Origin: Paulinella micropora
Taxonomy: Eukaryota > Cercozoa > Imbricatea > Euglyphida
NCBI GenBank assembly: GCA_009731375.1
Contig: BJOX01000292.1
Coordinates: forward strand, 58,684 to 122,683
DNA length: 64,000 nucleotides
Reading direction: 5' to 3'
Below are positions 1-19,932 of this stretch, one piece after another. The stretch's first letter is position 1. Each line of letters starts with the position of its first letter. Under the pieces are notes generated by a model. That model had not been told where the DNA came from and ran no database searches. It saw nothing but the letters and a program-made list of their open reading frames with translations. A program made the translations under genes and the position numbers.

Positions 1-212
<212 letters not shown>

Positions 213-561
213 CTTGGGGAGTCACCTCGTGTCTACCAACTTTTGCGAGTGCCACCGTTATATATAGTACTGAGTGAGAAAAAAACACTTTCAACATATA
301 TATATACATATATATATGTATATATATAGTACTGAGTGAGAATATAACTCTTTCAACATATATATACATATATATATAATATTATATTATATTATATATA
401 TTTCCGGTTTTTTTTTTTTTTTTTTTTTTTTCGTTCCTCACTGAACTAGAACTTTACTTTGACTTCATAACAGATTAATCTAATATATATATATGTATAT
501 ACATATATATATATATATATATATTTGTTAATTCCATAAATATTTATTATTGTTATTACTA

Positions 562-646
<85 letters not shown>

Positions 647-648
647 TT
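213..648. repeat. AT-rich spacer with short tandem duplication and (ATT)n
   Basis: No gene seen. A segment of about 65 bp containing TAGTACTGAGTGAGAA is present twice in tandem (about 262-375), followed by a poly-T run (about 410-432), alternating TA tracts and a pure (ATT)n array (about 560-645) that directly abuts RepA copy 1. Confidence 0.85.
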
Positions 649-1131
649 GGAGTGTTGACTGACATGTTTGAGGGAAATCCCGATGAAAAAACCTAGTCAC
701 ACTTGCTAAACAGAGTTCCAGCCCAATGGCCTCACGGCGTTAAACTGTGACGCCAACTCATAACCCTTTGGTGGTAGATGCTGGGGAGGAGGGTCGTTGC
801 GCGCGTAAAAGATCTTAAACTCCGCATATGCTGGTTGATAGCCCAGGACCCAGCAGACACCAGATTGTTATGGGTGGGGTTTCGAGGCAGCTCTAGCAAC
901 CGCGCTTGGTGTATGCACTTGCACATTCGGTGACGTCTTGCAAGAGGTTGCTGGGACTGCGGAATAACCTCGGCTTAGTGCAGTCTTGCCCTCAGGAGCT
1001 CCATCGGTGGCCCCGATCATCAGGCGAGAGACTGACACGGGGGGGTGGAGGACCTCGAACAAGGGTATTGGAGGCTTATGTCCGTTGAGGATATGCCATT
1101 AGCTGCATCAGTACGCCTCAGATATAGTAAA
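649..1131 (+). mobile_element. RepA copy 1, dispersed repeat with (ATT)n tail
   Basis: About 480 bp that recurs, inverted, at 61,683-62,212 and as a fragment at 33,762-33,956. In this copy the end reading CAGATATAGTAAATAG runs straight into (ATT)n, as in retroposons with microsatellite tails. Short open frames of 60-64 codons exist but recur only because the DNA recurs; no protein family is recognised. It may be the 3' end of a LINE or a SINE-like element. Confidence 0.8.
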
Positions 1132-1132
1132 T

Positions 1133-1177
<45 letters not shown>

Positions 1178-1275
1178 TTATTTAAATATTTTTAATCTAA
1201 GTCATTTTATTTTAGTACTTTAATATTTTAATAGTTTCTCATTATCTTTAATCACTTGAGACGTAGGTCACCATC

Positions 1276-1479
<204 letters not shown>

Positions 1480-1500
1480 CCAGTAGTAGTAGTAGTAGTG

Positions 1501-1571
<71 letters not shown>

Positions 1572-1580
1572 TGTAGTAGT

Positions 1581-1757
1581 GTTTTGCGATTTGTGTAATA
1601 CGTTCTGCTCTCCACTCTTATGGTGAAGCTGTAATTCGGGTTAAACCATAAATTTAACGCGGTTATGATTGCAAACACTGCATCATTATCGGGTTATTTT
1701 TATCGTTTTTCCCGTTGGCTGAATAAGAAAAAACAGTTACCCTCCTAGCCTAGCATC
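1581..1757. repeat. RepF copy 1
   Basis: About 180 bp starting GTTTTGCGATTTGTG and ending near AGTTACCCTCCTAGCC. It recurs at 1,879-2,060 and 2,505-2,685, each copy embedded in or next to (AGT)n. Between copies 1 and 2, near 1,770, lies GGTTCAATTCTCGAACC, which resembles a pol III B box, but no matching A box was found, so SINE status is unproven. Confidence 0.82.
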
Positions 1758-1878
1758 TTTAAGCCCCAGGTTCAATTCTCGAACCCTGTCGGAATTTTCC
1801 CCAATTGAAAAATTAGGGTTGCAACTTTCCGGCAAAACAGTGGATCAGGATTACCTAGTTAAATAAAAAAAGCCTTGT

Positions 1879-2060
1879 GTTTTGCGATTTGTGTAATACG
1901 TTCTGCTCTCCACTCTTATGGTGAAGCTGTAATTCGGGTTAAAACATAAATTTAACGCGGTTATGATTGGAAACACTGCATCATTATCGGGTTATTTTTA
2001 TCGTTTTTCCCGTTGGCTGAATGAGAAGAAACAGTTACCCTTCCTAGCCTAGCCTAGCCT
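1879..2060. repeat. RepF copy 2
   Basis: Very similar to copy 1 (a few substitutions), running into CCTAGCCTAGCC and then (AGT)n. The left flank shared with copy 3 reads AAAAAGCCTTGTG. Confidence 0.82.
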
Positions 2061-2114
2061 AGTAGTAGTAGTAGTAGTAGTAGGAGGAAGAGGAGGAGGA
2101 GGAGTAGCAGCAGC

Positions 2115-2197
<83 letters not shown>

Positions 2198-2202
2198 TAG
2201 TA

Positions 2203-2404
<202 letters not shown>

Positions 2405-2405
2405 C

Positions 2406-2479
<74 letters not shown>

Positions 2480-2504
2480 TCTTAGTTAAATCAAAAAGCC
2501 TTGT

Positions 2505-2679
2505 GTTTTACGATTTGTGTATTACGCTCTGCCTCCACTCTTATGTTGAAGCTGTAATTCGGGTTAAAACATAAATTTAACGCGGTTATCATAGCAAACT
2601 CTGCATCATTATCGGGTTATTTTTATCGTTTTTCCCGTTGGCTGAATAAGAAAAAACAGTTACCTCTACTAGCCTAGCC

Positions 2680-2685
<6 letters not shown>
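2505..2685. repeat. RepF copy 3
   Basis: Same unit as copies 1 and 2, with TTTTACGATT in place of TTTTGCGATT and a few other changes. It ends in (AGT)n. Confidence 0.82.
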
Positions 2686-2749
<64 letters not shown>

Positions 2750-2818
2750 TAGTACTAGTACTACTACTAGTAGTACTAGTAGTACTAGTAGTAATAGTAG
2801 TACTAGTACTAGTAGTAC

Positions 2819-2880
<62 letters not shown>

Positions 2881-2981
2881 ACGATTTGTATGGATGACCA
2901 GAGGTTACAACAACTTCATTAATCGAAGGCCTAGGCCTAGTAGTAGTAGTAGCAGTAGTAGTAGTAGTAGTAGTAGTAGTA

Positions 2982-3056
<75 letters not shown>

Positions 3057-3093
3057 TAGTGGTAGTAGTGGTAGTAGTGGTAGTAGTTGTAAA

Positions 3094-3183
<90 letters not shown>

Positions 3184-3245
3184 ATAGTAGTAGATAGTAG
3201 TAGATAGTAGTAGTAGATAGTAGTAGATAGTAGTGGTATAGTAGC

Positions 3246-3319
<74 letters not shown>

Positions 3320-3392
3320 CAGTAGTAGTAGTAGTAGTAGTAGTAGTATGGTGGTGGTGGCAGTAGTAGTAAGAAGTAGTAGTAGTAGTAGT

Positions 3393-3460
<68 letters not shown>

Positions 3461-3462
3461 TA

Positions 3463-3502
3463 AATAGAGACTCTCTCTCTCTCTCTCTCTCTCACTCTCC
3501 TC

Positions 3503-3549
<47 letters not shown>
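3463..3549. repeat. (CT)n microsatellite
   Basis: Dinucleotide CT array with sparse interruptions, followed by a short unique stretch (3,550-3,628) in which no gene is recognised. Confidence 0.95.
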
Positions 3550-3551
<2 letters not shown>

Positions 3552-3627
3552 CAGCTGAGGCTATGTCGCGTCGTGGCCTGCTGCAGCGATTTGGCAAGGC
3601 TCGTGTTGGAACCGCACGTACCAGCCA

Positions 3628-5128
<1,501 letters not shown>

Positions 5129-5145
5129 CTGTTGCGCATGGGCCT

Positions 5146-11717
<6,572 letters not shown>

Positions 11718-11766
<49 letters not shown>

Positions 11767-11803
11767 CACACACAGAGGGGGGAAAGGAAAAAAAAAAAAA
11801 AAG

Positions 11804-11840
<37 letters not shown>

Positions 11841-12760
11841 AACTCGGATTCTAGCCCTCGATGAACATAGAGAAGAATGTAAGCTTGCTCTTTTTTCTTC
11901 CTCATTCAGCATGTTCCATTCCTTTATAACTCGATTTTCAGTTCTTAGAATCATGTTTTCAGGGTTTTAATTTTTTTGTTTAAAGGTTTTCCACTGAACG
12001 ACTTTGAACAATTGAAGAACGCTTGCTTTTCGTAGAGCTAAAGTGGAAGTATGTAAGAATGCGAACATCAGCAAAAACAGGGGCGAACAAAGAGTAAAGA
12101 TAGTTTATATTTGTTCTATCAACTTGGTTGTGAGGCCTGGTCTTCGTACAGTCTTTCACTCACCCGGCGGGCCCGTGGCGTCGGAACATTAGCAAAGGAC
12201 ATGATTCCGAAGACTGACAAGTTCAACCGCAGGCTCAAGCCCCTTTAGTAAAGTTGTTGTTCAACTCTTTGGTTTTCTCAGTGTATGTACACATACATTT
12301 ATCTATTAGTATTATTCTGAGAGGCCAGAGGGTGGGTAGGAACCTAATCTACTACTCACTGGATAAGCTTGCCTAGACCGAGGCCGGTCGCAGTCCTGTG
12401 TGTACCCTAATTAGTTGAATATATCATAGTACTTGCCTCGGCTAGATGGGTAGCGTTAGTCAAGTCTGGCAGTACTTATCGGAGAGCGTGAGGGTACGGA
12501 TATATCATATCTGAGTAGTATTAATCGGATTGAATTATAGCCTGATATATGCATATGTTTTGAGTTTGTGTTTTCGTATATATATATGAAAACACATAGT
12601 TATAGTGGTCGTAACATATCATGATCATGAGTCATGGCCGGTTAGGACCGCAGTGAATTAAGTTTATTAGTTTATTAATACTTTGTCCCAGGGGGACTCA
12701 CTGTTGGAGTTTGAACTAATATTCGGCCCGCAGGGCATATATCTCTGAGCTAATTTTTTT
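11718..12760. other. 3' flank of DUF1348 gene, no gene seen
   Basis: (GA)n tracts at about 11,721-11,760 and 11,809-11,838, then AT-rich unique sequence in which I find no gene on either strand. A short hairpin, GTGTTTTC (12568-12575) with GAAAACAC (12588-12595) around a TA loop, lies at 12,568-12,595. No convincing AATAAA was found close to the stop. Confidence 0.6.
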
Positions 12761-12975
12761 TTTTAACGTTTTTTTCCGGCCGGCACGTAGTGAAAATCAT
12801 AACGAGTGGCCGGCCGATTCCATAACTTTGAACATGATTGTTTCGGAAAGTGCCAATTGGTCAGCCGTTCCGTGCCAGACAATCGAACTTGAAAACAAGT
12901 TGAAGTGTCCAAAGTGATTTTGGCCGGGCTGTGGTAGCACCAGAACAAAAAATGGTATTAATACAGACCGGAACT

Positions 12976-12993
12976 GCTTTTATGCATAAAAGC
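12976..12993. promoter_or_regulatory. 18-bp perfect palindrome GCTTTTATGCATAAAAGC
   Basis: First of four related palindromes with the core TTTATGCATAAA, all upstream of, or in the first intron of, unknown gene X1. Such repeated perfect palindromes suggest a dimeric protein binding site, possibly for an element-encoded protein; the function is inferred. Confidence 0.6.
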
Positions 12994-13453
12994 TACACAT
13001 TGGAAACCGCCAAAACGATTTTTCGCGTACCCCGGGCCTCAGTGAATGGTGCCACTGATACCTCAATTCACAGTTGCGCCATTTGTAACACCCACGGTAT
13101 ACTACATCGTTTATACGCTATTGGGGCTTTACGGGAATTTACTCTTGGAAGTATTTTCTTGTTATTAAATGTAATTTAAGATGAATTCTTATTACATTTC
13201 CGGTTCTGATTAATATATCCGGTTTTGATGTTGTAGTAGGATAAGGAATATGGAGGAAAAGCTAGGAAGCTTGGACCCCCATAGGACCTTAAAACCTACA
13301 TTTTACACTTAACCGTTTACCGGCGTGGAGAGGGATATTAGAATGCAGAATACACAGTTGTGTAGCATCCATATGGAATAACCTCCCACATTAATAGCGT
13401 TGACCCGATCCTTCTACAGTACATATAGTAACCGTTTGAAGTTTTGGAAAAAG

Positions 13454-13494
13454 GTCACGGGAAAACCGTGAAATTTGGTCTTTTTTCCCGTGAC
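13454..13494. other. 12-bp inverted repeat (hairpin)
   Basis: GTCACGGGAAAA (13454-13465) is followed 17 nt later by its perfect complement TTTTCCCGTGAC (13483-13494). It lies in non-coding sequence between the palindromes and X1. Confidence 0.65.
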
Positions 13495-13784
13495 TGGGAA
13501 TTTATGGCTAAATAAGGGAAAACGCACTTATGGGTTGTGGTTTGTGGTGCGTTTTGGCATTTGTGCAGGTTACGGACGTAACGCATCATGTCAGGGAACC
13601 AGTCAAAGGGACACTCCGGTTTGACCGGTGTTTTCCCTCTGGCTTGTTGTTTGGGTTCATTCCTGACAACCCTTTCTGACATAGAAGTGGTCGTTAGAAC
13701 TGAACCAGTTGTGTTTAACGTTATTATTAAATTCCTTTTTATGATTGAGCTCGTAAGGGTAAGACCTCCGGTCTTTAATACACA

Positions 13785-13796
13785 TTTATGCATAAA
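13785..13796. promoter_or_regulatory. TTTATGCATAAA palindrome, copy 2
   Basis: Core 12 bp identical to the other copies; the right flank AAGCT matches copy 1. Confidence 0.55.
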
Positions 13797-14528
13797 AGCT
13801 AATGCCGGGTGTAAAATGACTTTTGGAGGTATTCGCCGCTAAAATCGGCTTTTTTGAGATTCTTAGGTGCGGGGCACCTTTCAGCACTGAGAAGCCATTT
13901 TGAAGCGATGGCAAAAGAATTTCAAACCCGGGGGCCCTTCCTCATCGACCAGACTGCATGGTGATCTGCCAAACTGATCTGAAACTTCGTAAAAGTTTCA
14001 AGTTATAAGTACATTCCCCAACGTTGCACACAACAAGCATGAAAAACAAAAATTGTTTGTTTAGCTGATTTTCTTGGTTTTGGATTCGAAGCATGGTTAA
14101 AAACCTTTGCTCCAGACCGACTTCATCGATTCTGGTCCAAAATGACAACTGTAAAAAATCAAGATGGAGTTTGCGTACGTTGGACAGCGTTCAGACCAGA
14201 ACTTTGATTGCCGAAGGCAAAGAAGGTTTTGCATATTTTTTCTTTTTCATCGTGCTTCAGCATGGACGACGGTTTGTGAAATTGGAACTGGATCTTTTGG
14301 AGCTCAAACATCGCGACCTAAGCCGCGAAAGAATTCAAGTTTTGTCTAACGCGGGGAGAGTTTTACCTTTAAGGAGTTTCGATCGGCAGCGTAGCACTCG
14401 ACTTCAAGAAATTAAAGAAAAATTAAGGTAAAAACACGTGTTCAAACTTCAGTTGCTGCTGTTCATGATCAGAAAGCATGTTTGATCGTTCTGTCTGTCT
14501 TCCTGTAACCGGACTTGACGATGTAGTC

Positions 14529-14544
14529 CTTTTATGCATAAAAG
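14529..14544. promoter_or_regulatory. CTTTTATGCATAAAAG palindrome, copy 3
   Basis: 16-bp perfect palindrome in the intron after X1 exon 1. Confidence 0.55.
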
Positions 14545-14572
14545 TACAGCATGTTGTTTTTCAAATGTGGTC

Positions 14573-14588
14573 CTTTTATGCATAAAAC
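14573..14588. promoter_or_regulatory. TTTTATGCATAAAA palindrome, copy 4
   Basis: 14-bp perfect core only 44 bp downstream of copy 3, and both are preceded by TCC. A weaker relative, TTCATGCATGAA, is at 14,802-14,813. Confidence 0.55.
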
Positions 14589-17460
14589 AACAAAGTAGAA
14601 GTAATGTCCCACTTGGCTCCTTCAAAAGGGATCGTTCATGTAAACTGACAATGTCTGATTTAACACTACTTGCACAGTGCTAAAACTACCTTCAATTAAC
14701 AAGAAGAAAACAAATTATTCTGTGTTGCTTTTGTCCGAGAAAGCACAGCATGTACACTTAGGGGCCAAGTTTTCATTTACATTGGCGGGACATTTGGTCC
14801 ATTCATGCATGAAATGGCAGCTTTGGGTTCTTAAAATGCAGTGAAGTTGTACATGAAAGGGAAAAACCAAAGTGGTGGTCGTTGGCGACCACGGTGGCAT
14901 GGCAACCCATTTCAAATTCACTTCATGAACGATTCGTCCCCAGGCAAATACGAGGGGTGATCAATTTGCCCATGTAAAAACAACTCATTTGGCTTTTTCA
15001 ATGTAGTCTCTACGCCTGGGTGAATTCGACAAATGTTACATTCACGGACACATGTTACTGTGTTGCAAGTTTCAAATATCAAAGTCTTGATATTGGAAGC
15101 TTGTTTTGTTTGTGACTTGTGCAGACAGGATGAATCACGTCCAGACGTGCTGCGTTCAACTTGGTTCGACAATTTTGCGACCAGTTTAAAGTTCAGAAAT
15201 GTAGGAGTCCCAAAACTGGGAACTGGGCCGTACAATGATGGACTCTGGACTGTTGTGGGACGAATCGAGTCGAAGGTTGCCCGGTCTCCAAGCATGCTGA
15301 TTGCTGCCTTTCAAGTAAATGCTTTTCCCGACGACTTGTTCAGCGATGCTGTTGTTGCACTTACACGCAACCAAATGCAGGAACTTGAAAGCAAGAACCC
15401 ACACTGTCTGGACTTTTTCAAATTGTCTGTGTCCAAGGACGCAAACAAAATTCCCTTGAGACTACCTTTCAACCAATGGGCGCCCAGGCAACGAGGACAC
15501 AGTGTTCAAGGGATTACGGTTAGAAGACCAAAACATCGCTTCAAACAACGCTTTGATTCGCATGATGCAAAAGCTAGCGGCGGAGAGGAGAAGGGAAAAC
15601 GCTGCTCGTTACAAGTTGTACACCGTTGATTCAAACATTTACAAAAGAATGTTCAAAGTAAGTTGTTGAGAAGCGTGTTGAGTTGTGAAATTGGTTTGTG
15701 GGTGATTGTGTGTCTGTGTGTCTGTGTGTGTGTGTGTGTTTGTTTGTTTAACTTTGCTTACAATGTTGGCTTGTTTGTTTCGTTTTTTTTGTTTGGTTTG
15801 TTTCTAGTTTGTTTGTTGCTTAGTTGGTTTGTCTTTTGTTTGTTTTGATGGATGGTTTAGGCGGTGTACGACCAGAGTGGGGGCTTTGGACACCTGAAGA
15901 GTTGGATGTGTGTTTTCCTTGGGCACTGGCACATCCACACGTTTCTTTGCATTTTGATTTGGCGTGAGTACAAGCGGCAGGTCTTTGGTCCCTTGTGGCA
16001 TGAACTGTTTCCATAAAAGAAATTTCGAACCAAACCACGTTTGAAAACCATTCCCGCTGTGATGGCGTACCTCCGTCTGGCGTATCCGTACGTACGGGCT
16101 GACATCGTGGACACTTACTGATCCCACCAGCACAAAAGCAGATGTTCAGAGGACCGCTTTCGTTGTTTGAATGGCTCATGCACGTGGTACACCTCCCCCT
16201 TTCTTTCTGCACTTGAGTTTGGTCTTTGCATGAACAGGCGCAGGACCTTGGCTGTGTGATTCGGGAAAACATGTGTGCCTTCTCAAGTTTTTGTGTACCT
16301 TCACAGATCACCGGACGTTCTTCTGCACTTCAAACCGAACGAGTACACTCATGTTTTGTGCATGCACTTGTTGATGTTAAATTACTGGCGTCATCACAAT
16401 CATCCAGCATGGCAGGTTTTTCAGCATGACCCCAGAATCTTCTCTGAGGAGAAGTGTGAAGCCAACCTAAGCACTGTAGCGCGACATTCGTTGTCGGACC
16501 AATTGCGCTTTGATCTTCAACATGTGGAGAAAACATTGTTGCCAGTTGTTGCTGGCAACAACAGTCGAGACAATCTTCATGAACGTGGTACAGGTAGTGG
16601 TGGACAAATTTTAAGATCGAGCCACGGGGCCCCGAAGTTGAAGTCGCGTACAATTGTTTGTTGGAGCTTGTAGACAAGATTAAGCTCGGCACGGCAACCA
16701 TGTACCCTGTTGGTGCTGCTCAAGACTGGGACTCACAGGATGAGATGAAAGGTTAGCACCGTTTGACCTCAAGCTGCAAGCGTCCATGAAAGTCATGCTA
16801 AAGTTTGAACAAAATGTCATTCGATGTCGGCGCCTCACTGTTTTGAACTGGCTTGTAACTGTTCGGGCGGTGATCGAGGACGGCGTAGTTGACGATCCAG
16901 ACGAAAACAGTGAAGGAGTCGGGGCACAGGATCACGGGAATCACCAGCTTGCTTGAGCTAACAGCGGTGTGTCATCGGCGGAGTTGTCAAGCCAAGGTTC
17001 GGCACATCAACAGCAAAATGAAAACAAAGGAAGTGCCGCAACTGGCAACTCAGAAGCCCGACCCCCACCCCACATGTTGCCTCGTAGGCGCCGGAGGCGC
17101 CTTGAAAGTGATGATGGACAGGCACAAAAAAAAGGGGATGAAACTGAAGGGATTGCAAGCAGTGACACCGAGTTCATGTCAGACAGCGACAACGAAGATG
17201 ATTCTGACGCTTGGCAGGAATCTGCGTCTAGCCAGCAGTCAGCTGCTGGCGCAAGCCAGCAATCCCTGCGGCCGCCCGTCCGAGCTGCTGCACGAGCAGC
17301 AAGAAACACTTGGATGGCACGCTACGCGGGAGATTACGACTGATTCAACTAGTTCTAGGCGTGTTCATGCAGAGTAATTTCTTGACTTAGTACCTTTTTG
17401 TTACAATTAAACAGTAAGTGTTTGCACAGTCTGTCTTGTGAGTGTTTGGACATTTCCGGC

Positions 17461-17990
17461 CAGGGCAGGAACTTGGACCAGGCAAGAAAATCCTTGATCG
17501 CACTGTGGACATCCTCTATATAAAGAAAAAGAAGCACCCTGAGAACCTGCAAGCTTACGTGAAGACCTGGATATAGGCAGCGGTTAAACGTGCCCTTGGC
17601 GAAGAAGCTGAACAGCCACAGGTTCTGAGACCTCTTGTTTTCATGCTCGTGAAGACTTTGTTTTTGAAATATGCAAAAAAAATTTTTGGGGGGGGGGGGT
17701 GGTTGACAGGCATCTGTCTCTGAAGATCAGCAAATTCATTTCGGCAACGCTACGATTCTGGTGCAGGACATGTTCAACGTGGCCAAGAACGCTGTGCTCG
17801 CGGATGGCAAGTTTGGTCTCCCTGACTTTTCCCTCAATCGAAAATATATATGCCATATTCTGTTTTTTTTTTNNNNNNNNNNNNNNNNNNNNNNNNNNNN
17901 NNNNNNNNNNNNNNNNNNNNNNNNNNNNNNNNNNNNNNNNNNNNNNNNNNNNNNNNNNNNNNNNNNNNNNNNNNNNNNNNNNNNNNNNNN

Positions 17991-18050
<60 letters not shown>

Positions 18051-19140
18051 TCTTCATTCCTTGTGTTTGTGTCTTGTTTGTTTCAGACCTGCTTTACGCT
18101 TCCTTACAACATTCCAATCTTGTTGCTGACACTACTGAAATCAACAAGGAGAGGATCGTCAAATTGTTGAACCAGTTCGGTGTTGTCGGCAATCCTAGCA
18201 GGCGCATCGTCGTTTTCCATCATCATCTGTCTCAGTACAACTTCTTGGTCGAAGCTTTGGATAAGTGTAACTACAAAACAATCGAGCCTGTGTTCTGGTA
18301 CAAGGAGCGCCACAACTACCAGGGACACGTCCGGAAGTGGATCAAGGCCGTGGAGTGCATCATCGTTGCGTTCTACCCATCCCAGGCTGCATTTACGCTC
18401 AATCTCGCCAGGAAACCCTTGAACGTCACAACGTTTACACTGTTCCGGTCCCAACCAGAAAACAGAAAGTTACTGGGCAACCGGACGTCGAAACGAGCCA
18501 ACGTGTTTGAAAAACCCACAGAGTTGTCTAAACAAATCCTCTCTGATGTTCTTTCCCCGCAGAGCAAGGTGTTGGTTGCTTGCATGGGCTCTGACTCGGA
18601 GGTCATCGGCGCCCTCCCGGCCAACATGATCGTCACCGGCTTGGACATTGATGCTGCTCAAGTTCAAAACGCTAAGGATCGTATGCGCAAGTTTCTGGAG
18701 CCTTCTGCTAAAAAAGGGCAGGAAGAAGGAGAGGTCCTGAGGAGAAGGAGGAAGCGAAAGAAGAAGACTCGGAAGACAGTGACGACGGGGAGGTCGACAA
18801 GACCCTTGCCAAGAAATGTTACATTGGAGGAAACAAGTCCGCAGTCCACGCCACCTGCTGCGTGTGCGAGGTCACGTTTAACGTGCGGGAGGTAGCCAAT
18901 GCAATTTGCCAGAAATGCAACAGCACGGTTCACAAAGAGCAATAGAAGACCGGCGCCACGCTGCCGGATGGGAAAGCTGAGTACAAGCAATGCGATTTCT
19001 ACTGCGGCGTAGAGGAAGGCAATTGCAACGTTGAGGATGGCTGGTTCGCGGAGGGTTCCTTCTGCTCCAAAGAATGCCACGAAGGTTGGCATCACATGAT
19101 CAACAAAGGCGCCCCCGCTCTGCCTGCTGCTACCAAGTAA
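17461..19140 (+). pseudogene. Y: permuted DNA N-methylase-like protein with acidic linker and Cys-rich tail
   Basis: Segments in order: KKKKHPENLQAYVKTWI (about 17,520-17,570, one stop); FGNATILVQDMFNVAKNAVL with GKFGLPDFSLN (17,711-17,846); after a gap, from 18087, LLYASLQHSNLVADTTEINK, IEPVFWYKERHNYQ, WIKAVECIIVAF, then FEKPTELSKQILSDV, KVLVACMGSDSEVIGAL and TGLDIDAAQVQNAKDRM. The last three match the C-terminal part of N4/N6 DNA methylases (PF01555 type: KP..L...IL, VLDPF.GSGTT, G.DI....A..R), but the SAM motif is degenerate (VACMGSDS). A catalytic DPPY box is not visible and could lie in the gap. A one-frame shift near 18,720 leads to EEDSEDSDDGEVDK and a Cys-rich segment (CCVC, CQKC, CDFYC, CSKEC) with one TAG, ending TAA at 19140. 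Confidence 0.6.
17873..17990. other. Assembly gap (118 N) inside poly-T
   Basis: Flanked by T runs (10 nt left, about 59 nt right). It falls in an intron or missing part of Y. Confidence 1.
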
Positions 19141-19529
19141 TACACTTGGATTCGGGCACTGTTTTTGAAATATGTTACATTTTTCGAAAGTACCTTTTTC
19201 ATTAAATTGATACTTTTGTTCCGTTGTTTCAATTTTGCCTGAACGTTTTCGTTCCTCCGGACCGGTTCAAGACTTTCCTTCTCGTTTCCACCGCTACTTG
19301 GAGTGTGTTTGATGACATTAGTTCTGGAAGATATGTCATAAAAATCACCTTGAGCCAAAATTGCAAGGCTGCACTGTTTTTTGATGGCTGAAACTGCTTT
19401 CATGACGTTTTTTTCACGTTTACCCCGGTTAAAAAAAGAAAATTTTAATACATTACAGACTTTTTTTTCAACCCCTAAATTGCCGTACGTTGCCTGTTTC
19501 GTCGTCAAGCTGCGGGAGGAAATCAACAA

Positions 19530-19860
19530 GGCCATCCCAGTTCTTGGAGATTGCTTTCCAAGTCGAAAGCCCCCATGTTGTCAGCAAGTTCCAGGCCTAG
19601 GATCATGTCTTGCAGCGAGATCAGGCAGACGTACTTCTTCTGCTCCTCCCAGGTGTGATCATGTCTTGCGCCGTCCCTGGTGAAACTTGTTTTTCATTTG
19701 CCGAAGGGCATCGGCATAAAATTACAAATTTCTTCCGCGGATTTTTTCTTTGCAGCAAAATTTCATGCCAATGCTCTTCTTCTGACCCTTGAAGCTTCGT
19801 TACTTGTTTGCTCCATTCTTCCCTGTCCAAATAGACCAGGCAGAGTGGAGCAACCACTCA
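19530..19860 (-). pseudogene. Unrecognised minus-strand coding remnant
   Basis: Two overlapping frames read VYLDREEWSKQVTKL...EEEHWHEILLQRKNP and, downstream, WEEQKKYVCLISLQDMILGL with NMGAFDLESNLQELGW. Codon pattern and complexity look protein-like and the strand opposes X and Y. No family recognised; it may be a fragment of a further gene of the same element. Confidence 0.3.
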
Positions 19861-19932
19861 AACTGGTTGCATACTTTGTTGTTGTTGTTGTTGTTGTTGT
19901 TGCTGTTGTTGCTGTTGTTGTCATTTTGCAAG

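Larger units (their letters stand above)
14093..17343 (+). pseudogene. X1: unknown multi-exon protein, decayed, possibly DUF6589-like
   Basis: Exon 1 (to 14427) ends AAATTAAG/gtaaaa; exon 2 starts at 15125 after TTGTGCAG and joins in phase. It encodes STWFDNFATSLKFRNVGVP, then GPYNDGLWTVVGR. After a +1 shift near 15,480 it reads GNEDTVFKGLRLEDQNIAS up to 15657. Exon 3 begins at 15861: HLKSWMCVFLGHWHIHTF, then IWREYKRQVFG. Exon 4 begins at 16238: AQDLGCVIREN; a later frame has FKPNEYTHVLCMHLLMLNYW. The C-terminus is an Arg-rich and Ser/Asp-rich tail (RRRRRR, DSDNEDDSD) ending at 17343. Several frameshifts and stops. A second copy, X2, shows that these segments are real protein. The central GHWH...IW region recalls DUF6589 proteins of mobile elements; this is a weak inference. 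Confidence 0.6.

Noticed and set aside
14164-14349. Kinase-like glycine loop (EIGTGSFG)
   Set aside because: No other kinase motif follows, and the overlapping frame splices in phase to the X1 exon 2.
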